Below are positions 6,581-12,988 of a stretch of 23,856 nt of DNA, piece after piece. Below the pieces are notes generated by a model. The model had not been told where the DNA came from. It saw nothing but the letters and a program-made list of their open reading frames with translations, and ran no database searches. The DNA comes from Thermoplasmatota archaeon. Its GTDB lineage: Archaea > Thermoplasmatota > Thermoplasmata > Thermoplasmatales > Thermoplasmataceae. The DNA is taken from assembly GCA_023379355.1 (NCBI GenBank), contig JAMCUD010000080.1, positions 1-23,856 on the forward strand, read 5' to 3'. The position numbers and the translations under genes are program-made. The first letter of the stretch is position 1, and each line of letters starts with the position of its first letter.

Positions 6581-8447
6581 AATATCCATAAGCCTTACCG
6601 ACTTCTTTTATGTATTCCAGTGGGTCTGCAGATTCAAGATTGGACACATCTCCCACATCTCGGTTCAGGAACGCCAGTTTTACCACCCTTCTCAGTATTT
6701 TGCCGTTCCTTGTTTTCGGTATACTTGGAACCCATATTATGTGTCTCGGGGCAAATGACTTTCCCACGCTTTTAAGGATATTCTCCCTGATTCCGTTCAC
6801 CGTATCCTCAGTGTTTTTACCGGAATAGAATATGACCAGTGCTTCACCCTTCATTTCGTCCTCCACTCCTATGGCTGCAACCTCATTTACACCCTGAAGG
6901 CCAAGTACTTCATTTTCCACCTCCCCCGGTCCAAGTCTCTTACCGGCTATCTTTATGACGTCGTCAGTTCTTCCAAGAAGGAAGAAGTAACCTTCCCTGT
7001 CCATTGTGGCCCAGTCCCCCTGAACCCAGCATCCGGGGAATTTCATCCAGTATGTTGATATGTACTTTTCAGGGTTCTTCCAGATCCCCCTTGTCATGGA
7101 TGGGACATGTCCAGTGGATGCAAGGTATCCAACCTCATCATAAACCTGTTCACCCTTTTCATTAAGTACGGTTGCTTTCATTCCAAGCCCTTTGAAAAGA
7201 GCCCTTGGCATTAGGGGATGAGCGGGGGTTGTTGCTAGAAAACAGCCAAATATGTCGGTGCCTCCGGATATGTTTGATATGGGTACGGTGGATCCCCCAA
7301 GCTCCCTGAAGAGCCATAACCAGGATTCCTCATCCCATGGTTCCCCTGTGGATCCGAATAACCTGACACCATTAAGTTTACGGCCTTTAGAGCTGCCCTT
7401 CAAGGATCTGACAAAGGTTGGCGAAAGTCCAAGGAGTGTAACTCCGTTTCTCTCAAGGGTATCCCAGAAATTATCTGTTGATGGGTAATCCAGTACGCCA
7501 TTGTACAGGAATACAGTAGCAGAAAGGCAATGCCCTCCAAGGATATACCATGGTCCCATCATCCAGCCAAGGTCAGATATCCAGAAAATGGTGTCATCAC
7601 TCCTGCAATCCATGTAGTACTTGACCTCCTTGGCGATATTTACAATTGTAGAGCCATGGGTGTGCACCGTTCCCTTTGGTGCCCCTGTTGTCCCGGAGGT
7701 GTATAGCATTATGGCAGGGTCTTCACTCTGAGTCTTCTCACAGGGGGTATACTTTCCATTCTCAATCAGGTCTGAAAATGAAATCATTCCGGGAGGGATA
7801 TGCTGACCGGAAACAATCAGTTTGACCTGCAGATCTGATACGTTAGAAAGCATATCCACTTCTTTCCCCCGTCTCTTGTAAGCAGTACAGGTGAAAAGAA
7901 ATTTGATCCCGGAGTCTTCAACTCTTGTCTTAACGGAGTTTGTCCCGTAGCCGGAAAAGAAAGGGACTGCGATTGCCCCGATACGCATAATGGCGTAAAG
8001 GGCGATAACTCCCTCAGGTACTGGAGGCATGTATATTCCCACTCGATCTCCCGTTTTTATTCCGATTCTCAGGAGAGATCCTGCAAGAGCACCGGTCAGC
8101 CTATCAAGTTCTGCATAAGTCATCTCTCCGGTGATTCCAGCCTCATCGGAGTATCTTATTGCAATTTTTTCACTTCCATTGAAGCGCTCAACGCAGTTGT
8201 AAGCTATGTTGATTTTTCCTTCTGTGAACCACCTTGTCCAGGGTAATCCACCAGATGAATCAGAAAGTTTTCTGTAGGAGTCAAAAAATTCTATCCCCGT
8301 GTCCTCAATGACAGCAGGCCAGAACCAGTCCGGGTCACTATCCGCTCTGCTATAAAGCTCTGCCCTGTCAGATATCCCGTTCCTAAGGGAGAACTTCATG
8401 ATATTAGTGTTCAGCGGGTCCTGTGGGACATAGACAAATTTTCCCAT
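6579..8447 (-). CDS. AMP-forming acyl-CoA ligase, acetyl-CoA-synthetase-like
   Basis: This 622-residue ANL-superfamily enzyme activates a carboxylate with ATP to an acyl-adenylate and then a CoA thioester. Visible core motifs are the P-loop YTSGTTGAPKG (249-259), SNISGGTD (391-398), the GDW strand (477-479), the hinge motif GRTDDVIKIAGKRLGPGE (492-509) and the catalytic Lys583 in NGKILRR. The N-terminal region with SGGLPWTRWF (65-74) matches the acetyl-CoA-synthetase subfamily. At the acetate-gate position (DTWWQTETG in acetate enzymes) the motif reads ISGGTD, so Gly395 replaces the pocket Trp. This points to a substrate larger than acetate, as in archaeal hydroxyacyl-CoA ligases. The first gene of an operon with the MBL hydrolase; the TATA-like box at 8471-8477 supports the ATG at 8447. 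Confidence 0.88.
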   Translation of the reverse strand: MGKFVYVPQDPLNTNIMKFSLRNGISDRAELYSRADSDPDWFWPAVIEDTGIEFFDSYRKLSDSSGGLPWTRWFTEGKINIAYNCVERFNGSEKIAIRYSDEAGITGEMTYAELDRLTGALAGSLLRIGIKTGDRVGIYMPPVPEGVIALYAIMRIGAIAVPFFSGYGTNSVKTRVEDSGIKFLFTCTAYKRRGKEVDMLSNVSDLQVKLIVSGQHIPPGMISFSDLIENGKYTPCEKTQSEDPAIMLYTSGTTGAPKGTVHTHGSTIVNIAKEVKYYMDCRSDDTIFWISDLGWMMGPWYILGGHCLSATVFLYNGVLDYPSTDNFWDTLERNGVTLLGLSPTFVRSLKGSSKGRKLNGVRLFGSTGEPWDEESWLWLFRELGGSTVPISNISGGTDIFGCFLATTPAHPLMPRALFKGLGMKATVLNEKGEQVYDEVGYLASTGHVPSMTRGIWKNPEKYISTYWMKFPGCWVQGDWATMDREGYFFLLGRTDDVIKIAGKRLGPGEVENEVLGLQGVNEVAAIGVEDEMKGEALVIFYSGKNTEDTVNGIRENILKSVGKSFAPRHIIWVPSIPKTRNGKILRRVVKLAFLNRDVGDVSNLESADPLEYIKEVGKAYGY

Positions 8448-8470
8448 GTCAAGATAATGAAATACAACAC

Positions 8471-8477
8471 ATTAAAG
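8471..8477 (-). promoter_or_regulatory. TATA-like box of the acyl-CoA ligase operon
   Basis: Minus-strand ctttaat is centred about 27 bases upstream of the ATG at 8447, giving a near-leaderless transcript. Confidence 0.5.
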
Positions 8478-8554
8478 CCTTTGAACCCTCAAACAGTCCT
8501 CACACTTTTCCCGTCTTTGTACAGAAACAATCTCCGGAGAAAGATGACAAATGA

Positions 8555-8561
8555 CTTAAAC
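8555..8561 (+). promoter_or_regulatory. TATA-like box of the Hjc-like gene
   Basis: The sequence cttaaac is centred about 24 bases before the TTG at 8582, supporting a leaderless transcript with a TTG start. Confidence 0.45.
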
Positions 8562-8581
8562 CTTGTAATTTTAACCCAGTA

Positions 8582-9100
8582 TTGAATGGAAGCATCTATG
8601 AAAGAGAACTGTCCGGCGTTTTATCTGGAAATCTGAAGGTTATAGACAAGTTATCAAAAAAACTGGATGAAACTTCACGAAGGGTTCTGTTATCAATGGC
8701 AGATCGCCCTTTTTTTGTTTCGAGAACAGCAGGGTCTTTCGGGGCAGATCTTGTTGCAATCAGGTCAGATATTTCACTTATCATTGAGGTGAAATCTTCT
8801 GTGAACAATGTACTTGCCTTCTCAGAAGCTTCCGGCCAGAGACAGGATCAGGCGATGAGGCTCAACGAACTGTGCGCAAGGGCAGGACTTTTCATAACAT
8901 ATGCATACAGGCTGAAGAATGCACAGGGAGATCCATGGAAGTTGTTCGCTATAAATGGGGAACCGCATGGGAATTCAAGAATTCTGTTCGACCGTTTACC
9001 AAAGGTAGGGGTGACTAAAATGGGGAATTTTCAATTAAAATGGGAAGAGGGGTTCCCTCTTGTCAGATTTGTAAGTTATATAAACCAAAAAATTCAGTAG
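8582..9100 (+). CDS. hjc: Holliday junction resolvase Hjc-like nuclease
   Basis: The 172-residue protein has the restriction-endonuclease-like core of archaeal Hjc: an N-terminal Glu in SIYERELSG (Glu7), then AGSFGADLVAI (Asp56) and LIIEVKSS (Glu69, Lys71), together forming the E...D...ExK metal site. Hjc cuts four-way DNA junctions during recombination and fork repair. Compared with the usual 120-140 residues it is longer: about 25 extra residues lie between the catalytic Glu helix and the first core strand, and the C-terminus is extended (GNFQLKWEEGFPLVRF). Start: TTG at 8582, supported by a TATA-like box; no in-frame ATG precedes the catalytic Glu. Its end overlaps the convergent aminotransferase gene by 7 bp. 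Another nuclease of the same fold cannot be excluded. Confidence 0.75.
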   Translation: MNGSIYERELSGVLSGNLKVIDKLSKKLDETSRRVLLSMADRPFFVSRTAGSFGADLVAIRSDISLIIEVKSSVNNVLAFSEASGQRQDQAMRLNELCARAGLFITYAYRLKNAQGDPWKLFAINGEPHGNSRILFDRLPKVGVTKMGNFQLKWEEGFPLVRFVSYINQKIQ

Positions 9101-10452
9101 GAAGCCTTGAGTGCTTTTTCAAGGCATTCCATGGACATATCTATCTCTTCGCTGCTCACATTCAATGGCGGAATAATCCTTATTGCGCTGAGCCCGGTGG
9201 AAAGAAGGATAAGGCCGTTCTCTAGGGATTTCAACTCAACACTGTCCCTGTATTTCACGTTAGGCTGTTTGGTTTTCCTGTCCTTCACGAAATCAATGGC
9301 CAGCATCAGACCCTTGCCCCTGACATCTCCGATTACCTCATGGGATTCGGCAAGCTCGTTAAGTCTCTTCATGTAATACTCCCCCTGTTTTGCTGCGTTA
9401 TCCACCAATTTCTCCTCCCTGATGGTATTAATTGTAGCTACGCATGCTGCGCTTGCCAGGGCATTCCCCCCAAAGGTGTTGGAATGAAGGCTTGGTTCTG
9501 AAAAATCCAGTCTTGAATTTACTATGACCCCGCCCATGGGAATACCTGAAGCTATGGCCTTGGCAACACTGATCACTTCGGGTTCCACTCCAAAGTGCTC
9601 GGAGGCAAAGAATTTCCCAGTTCTTCCAAACCCGGTCTGGACCTCATCCATAACAACGAGAACTCCGTTTTCGTCTGCAAGTTTTCTCAGTTTCTTATGG
9701 AAGTTCTTTGGCGGTACTATATACCCCCCCTCTCCCTGAATCGGTTCAACTATGAAAGCAGCCAGGTTCTCCGAAGGAACATATGTCTTGAGCATGTATC
9801 TGTCAATGAAATCAATAACTCTGTTCTCAAGTTCTTCAGGTTCCTCATAACCGTCTATGTTGAACGGGTTTCTATAAGGATTCGGGAATGGTGCATGTTC
9901 AACGCCAGGCATCGATGGGAAAAAGCCTTTCTTCTGAATGGGTTTGGAGGCTGTCACAGAAAGAGACCCCTGAGTCCTTCCATGGAATCCTCCAATGAAG
10001 GAAATGAACTGTTGCTTCTTTGTAAAAGCCTTTGATATCTTTATGGCAGCCTCAACAGCCTCAGTACCGCTATTCGCAAAGAATACTTTTTTCGAGAACT
10101 TGCCAGGTGTGACTTCAGTGAGAGCTTTTGCAGCCTTTACCTGTTCCTCGTAATAGAAATCTGTACCTGCAAAGTGCCAGAGTTTGTTGAGTTGTTCCTC
10201 CACAGCTCTCCTGACCTTAGGATGAATATGGCCGAGATTGTTAACGCTGATTCCCGTGGAAAAATCTAGATAAACGTTTCCATCCACATCCTCCAGAAAT
10301 GACCCGTACCCCCTCTTCGCCACAATAGGGAGGGATTTAGTGGACGTGACCAGGTACTTCTCATCCATTTCAATGATCTTCTTTGCCTCTGGACCCGGGG
10401 GAGTAACATTTATTTTAACTCTTCTCTCTGAAGTTTTTTCCTTTGACATCAT
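9094..10452 (-). CDS. Class III (PLP) aminotransferase, GABA/ornithine-type
   Basis: This fold-type I PLP enzyme transfers the amino group of an omega-amino acid (4-aminobutyrate, ornithine or acetylornithine) to a 2-oxo acid. With the ATG at 10452 as residue 1 it has 452 residues and shows NSGTEAVEAAIK (phosphate loop, about 127-138), FHGRT (156-160), VVMDEVQTGFGRTGKF (266-281, Asp269 for the PLP ring nitrogen) and VAKAIASGIPMG with the Schiff-base Lys298. The frame is open upstream to an ATG at 10539, but the TATA-like box at 10481-10490 lies inside that extension, and the extra 29 residues show no family features. I therefore place the start at 10452 (or the adjacent ATG at 10449). Exact substrate is not readable; bacterial GabT and archaeal amino-acid-racemase-like homologs share these motifs. 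Confidence 0.85.
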   Translation of the reverse strand: MMSKEKTSERRVKINVTPPGPEAKKIIEMDEKYLVTSTKSLPIVAKRGYGSFLEDVDGNVYLDFSTGISVNNLGHIHPKVRRAVEEQLNKLWHFAGTDFYYEEQVKAAKALTEVTPGKFSKKVFFANSGTEAVEAAIKISKAFTKKQQFISFIGGFHGRTQGSLSVTASKPIQKKGFFPSMPGVEHAPFPNPYRNPFNIDGYEEPEELENRVIDFIDRYMLKTYVPSENLAAFIVEPIQGEGGYIVPPKNFHKKLRKLADENGVLVVMDEVQTGFGRTGKFFASEHFGVEPEVISVAKAIASGIPMGGVIVNSRLDFSEPSLHSNTFGGNALASAACVATINTIREEKLVDNAAKQGEYYMKRLNELAESHEVIGDVRGKGLMLAIDFVKDRKTKQPNVKYRDSVELKSLENGLILLSTGLSAIRIIPPLNVSSEEIDMSMECLEKALKASY

Positions 10453-10480
10453 TGTAATCAATATATTATTTGGAACACTA

Positions 10481-10490
10481 TTATATATTT
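10481..10490 (-). promoter_or_regulatory. TATA-like box of the aminotransferase gene
   Basis: Minus-strand aaatatataa is centred about 33 bases before the ATG at 10452, which would give a leader of only a few bases. It decides against the longer reading frame that starts at 10539. Confidence 0.55.
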
Positions 10491-10673
10491 TAGTGAATCG
10501 AATCGGAGTTAATTTACGAAACTCGAACTCATTTATCACAGTTGTATGAATCCAACCAAGGGCAGATCGGCTGGAGTAAATCTGATAATGAGTAGCATGG
10601 GGGGAACACCAAATAGGTGAGGAACAGAATTGGGTTGAACTTAAGGAAAACGGAGAGCTTTAAATCAATACCA

Positions 10674-10682
10674 TTTAATTTT
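10674..10682 (+). promoter_or_regulatory. TATA-like box of the ferritin-VIT1 gene
   Basis: The sequence tttaatttt is centred about 23 bases before the ATG at 10701 and supports that internal ATG as the start rather than the GTG at 10617. Confidence 0.5.
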
Positions 10683-10700
10683 CATAAATCATTGACCTTC

Positions 10701-11690
10701 ATGGATGACGCTTCCCTGATTCAAAGATGCAAGGAATACTACAGGGATGAACTCACAGATGAGCTATTCTACCTGAAGTTGTCAGCAAGGATAAAGGACC
10801 AATGGCTCTCTGAGAATCTCTCGAGATTGTCAAAGATTGAAAGAAAGCATTCCGGGTTCTGGAAGCGGATACTTGATTCAAAGGGATTTGATACAACAAA
10901 GATAAGACCTAACAGATTGAGGGTACACTTTCTGATATTTGTGAGTAGGCTCGTGGGAATACCACTGACTGTGAAGCTCCTGGAAAACGGGGAAGTTGAA
11001 GCTGTATCATCCTACAGGGATTTCTCAAGATCGTCAATCTCTAATCCTGAGATTACCCAGGTGATTGAGGGAATAATCAAGGATGAAATCGAACATGAGG
11101 AAGTTTTCAGTTCTGCAATTGACAAGAGCCGCAACGTCATAGAAAGGAACCGTTCAGTTATTTATGGGATCAGTGACGGCCTGGTGGAAGTACTTGCTAC
11201 CCTGGCAGGTCTAAGCGCCATAATCGCCAATCACACACTGGTTGCAATGGGCGGTGTTGTTGTGGCTGCCAGCGGTACAGTGAGCATGAGTGTTGGGGCA
11301 TATCTGTCAAAAAATTCAGAGACTCAGTTAAAGATTTCTGAAGTAAGAAAAAAAGCCATTTTGCGAAATGAGCCAGAACCCGGGAATAGCGTTAATAAGT
11401 TTAAATCGCAATCGCGATCTGCTGGTCTGAATACGGGATTCTTTTATGTCCTTGGATCAGCAATACCTATCCTGCCCTTCGTTTTTCTCCCAGACCTTTC
11501 TGCACTGATTGTATCTGTCATTCTGGTGGCATTCACACAGGGCGTTTCTAATGGAATTATTGCACTTTCTTCAGGGATAAAGATAATGCGGGAGGCACTC
11601 AAATCCTCAATCCTTGCTCTAACTGCGGCTCTGATTTCATTCCTGATCGGCTACGGATTCCATTATTTCCTTCATATTAGCGTGATATGA
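10701..11690 (+). CDS. Ferritin-like domain fused to VIT1/CCC1 membrane iron/manganese transporter (MbfA-like)
   Basis: From the ATG at 10701 the product has 329 residues. The N-terminal half (about 1-145) is a rubrerythrin/ferritin-like four-helix bundle with metal ligands in helix order: DELTDELFYL (Glu17/21), IERKHSGFW (Glu47, His50), NGEVEAV (Glu98/100) and KDEIEHEEVF (Glu129, His132). The C-terminal half is a VIT1/CCC1 transporter starting IYGISDGLVEVLATLAG (about 154-170), with membrane segments near 170-200, 245-270, 270-290 and 300-325. Bacterial MbfA, of the same design, exports iron and protects against iron and peroxide stress; a similar role in an iron-rich acid habitat is inference. 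The frame is open to a GTG at 10617, but the TATA-like box at 10674-10682 lies inside that extension. Confidence 0.85.
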   Translation: MDDASLIQRCKEYYRDELTDELFYLKLSARIKDQWLSENLSRLSKIERKHSGFWKRILDSKGFDTTKIRPNRLRVHFLIFVSRLVGIPLTVKLLENGEVEAVSSYRDFSRSSISNPEITQVIEGIIKDEIEHEEVFSSAIDKSRNVIERNRSVIYGISDGLVEVLATLAGLSAIIANHTLVAMGGVVVAASGTVSMSVGAYLSKNSETQLKISEVRKKAILRNEPEPGNSVNKFKSQSRSAGLNTGFFYVLGSAIPILPFVFLPDLSALIVSVILVAFTQGVSNGIIALSSGIKIMREALKSSILALTAALISFLIGYGFHYFLHISVI

Positions 11691-11748
11691 AGGAGGACCG
11701 TTTCATTGGCAACTCTTATTAACAATGTTTTAATGAATAAGGGAAGAC

Positions 11749-12123
11749 ATGGGAAAAGGACTGGAGATCTCTTTTCAATTGAATAGTGACAGTGAGAGTG
11801 AACGGACTGTTCTCGCACTCGCCAATATTACGGGGAACAAGATGCGATCAGTCTCAGATATTCAATGGAGGATATTTCATGTCACATTAGGAGAGAATAA
11901 ATTCTACAAAGTTCTTTTTTCCGGGCCAAAGGTCAGCAGGCTTCATCCGGAATTCGAAAAGAGAATAAGGGAGTTTTTTGATACCACTTCCCACATGGAT
12001 TACCAAGACCTAATGGAACTGTACCATAAGGAGCGTAAATCTGAAGACTTCAGGGAAGAAAAGCTGACTGAACTGAAAGAGGAGTATGATCTCTGGCAGG
12101 ATAAATTCTGGCAGTATTTCTAA
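11749..12123 (+). CDS. Hypothetical protein, 124 residues
   Basis: I do not recognise a family. The first half reads as an alpha/beta domain (LEISFQLNSDSESERTVLAL, then IQWRIFHVTLGENKFYKVLF) and the second half as charged amphipathic helices (HPEFEKRIREFF, YQDLMELYHKERK) with an acidic, aromatic end (EEYDLWQDKFWQYF). There is no signal peptide, membrane segment or Cys, so it is probably cytosolic. It follows the ferritin-VIT1 gene by 58 bases on the same strand; AT-rich sequences (cttatta at 11715, gttttaa at 11727) could serve as its own promoter, so co-transcription is uncertain. Confidence 0.6.
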   Translation: MGKGLEISFQLNSDSESERTVLALANITGNKMRSVSDIQWRIFHVTLGENKFYKVLFSGPKVSRLHPEFEKRIREFFDTTSHMDYQDLMELYHKERKSEDFREEKLTELKEEYDLWQDKFWQYF

Positions 12124-12211
12124 ACGCTAATGGATTTACAGTTCTCTCTACCTGGCGAAATTTTTCCACAACAAGAAAAATATTCATATGTATTAGAACC
12201 TACATCAATAT

Positions 12212-12982
12212 ATGCAAAAACCTCTCAGAATGGAGATATCAAATGTTTCCGTCAGGTATGGTTCAAACCTGGCGATCTCTGATGTTAATCTCACAATCCT
12301 TGGGGGAAAGATCACTGCTCTTCTGGGGCCTAATGGCTCTGGAAAAACTACCCTGCTTAAAACAATGGTAGGTCTTACTTTACCGGACTCTGGCAACGTT
12401 GAAATCCAGGACATCGGGCCTGCTTCAGATAATATTAAAATGAAGGAAATATCAGGATTTGTTGCTGAAACTCCTCTGATATATGAATCTCTAACTCCGC
12501 TTGAGATGTTCGAGTTTGTTGGTTCCGTAAGAGGAATCAGAGGTGCCCGTCTTGAGGATAGAATATATGACCTTTCGGAAGCCCTTGGGCTTATTGGGAA
12601 CCTTAACGACATAACTGGGAGCCTCTCTTTCGGAACTAAACAGAAAGTGGCTATAATATCTGCCTTAATTCACGATCCTGACATACTGATAATGGACGAA
12701 AGCATGAACGGGTTGGACCCATCATCTTCAATCGCAATTAGAAACATTTTGAGAGAAATGTCTGGAAGGGGAAAGATCATCGTTGTATCAACACATATGC
12801 TGGAGGTGGCTGATTCCTTTTGTGATGAGGTCATCATTCTCAAAGCTGGAAAAGTTGCCGAATCAGGTAACATAGCAGATCTCAAGGAATATGTTAAGCA
12901 TGCTAGATCGGTTGGAGATATCTTTGACCATGCATTGAGCCATGTCCATATATCTGCAGTAGTTCCAGAGCTGGAAGGATGA
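12212..12982 (+). CDS. ABC transporter ATP-binding protein
   Basis: This 256-residue nucleotide-binding subunit powers the permease encoded 6 bases downstream. It has Walker A GPNGSGKTT (39-47), signature LSFGTKQ (138-144, in place of the usual LSGGQ), Walker B ILIMDES with Asp162 and catalytic Glu163, D-loop NGLD (166-169) and switch His195 in STHMLE. The Q-loop position appears to hold Glu86 (GFVAETPLIYESLT) instead of Gln. The single NBD and the partner type suggest an ABC-2-like exporter; substrate unknown. The ATG at 12212 lies about 23 bases past a TATA-like sequence (tcatatgtatta); an internal ATG at 12230 (MEISNVSVRYG) is an alternative. Confidence 0.9.
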   Translation: MQKPLRMEISNVSVRYGSNLAISDVNLTILGGKITALLGPNGSGKTTLLKTMVGLTLPDSGNVEIQDIGPASDNIKMKEISGFVAETPLIYESLTPLEMFEFVGSVRGIRGARLEDRIYDLSEALGLIGNLNDITGSLSFGTKQKVAIISALIHDPDILIMDESMNGLDPSSSIAIRNILREMSGRGKIIVVSTHMLEVADSFCDEVIILKAGKVAESGNIADLKEYVKHARSVGDIFDHALSHVHISAVVPELEG

Positions 12983-12988
12983 GAGAAA

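Noticed and set aside
9595..10035. 146-codon plus-strand ORF inside the aminotransferase gene
   Set aside because: Antisense to conserved PLP-enzyme motifs (DEVQ, schiff-base Lys region); a shadow frame.
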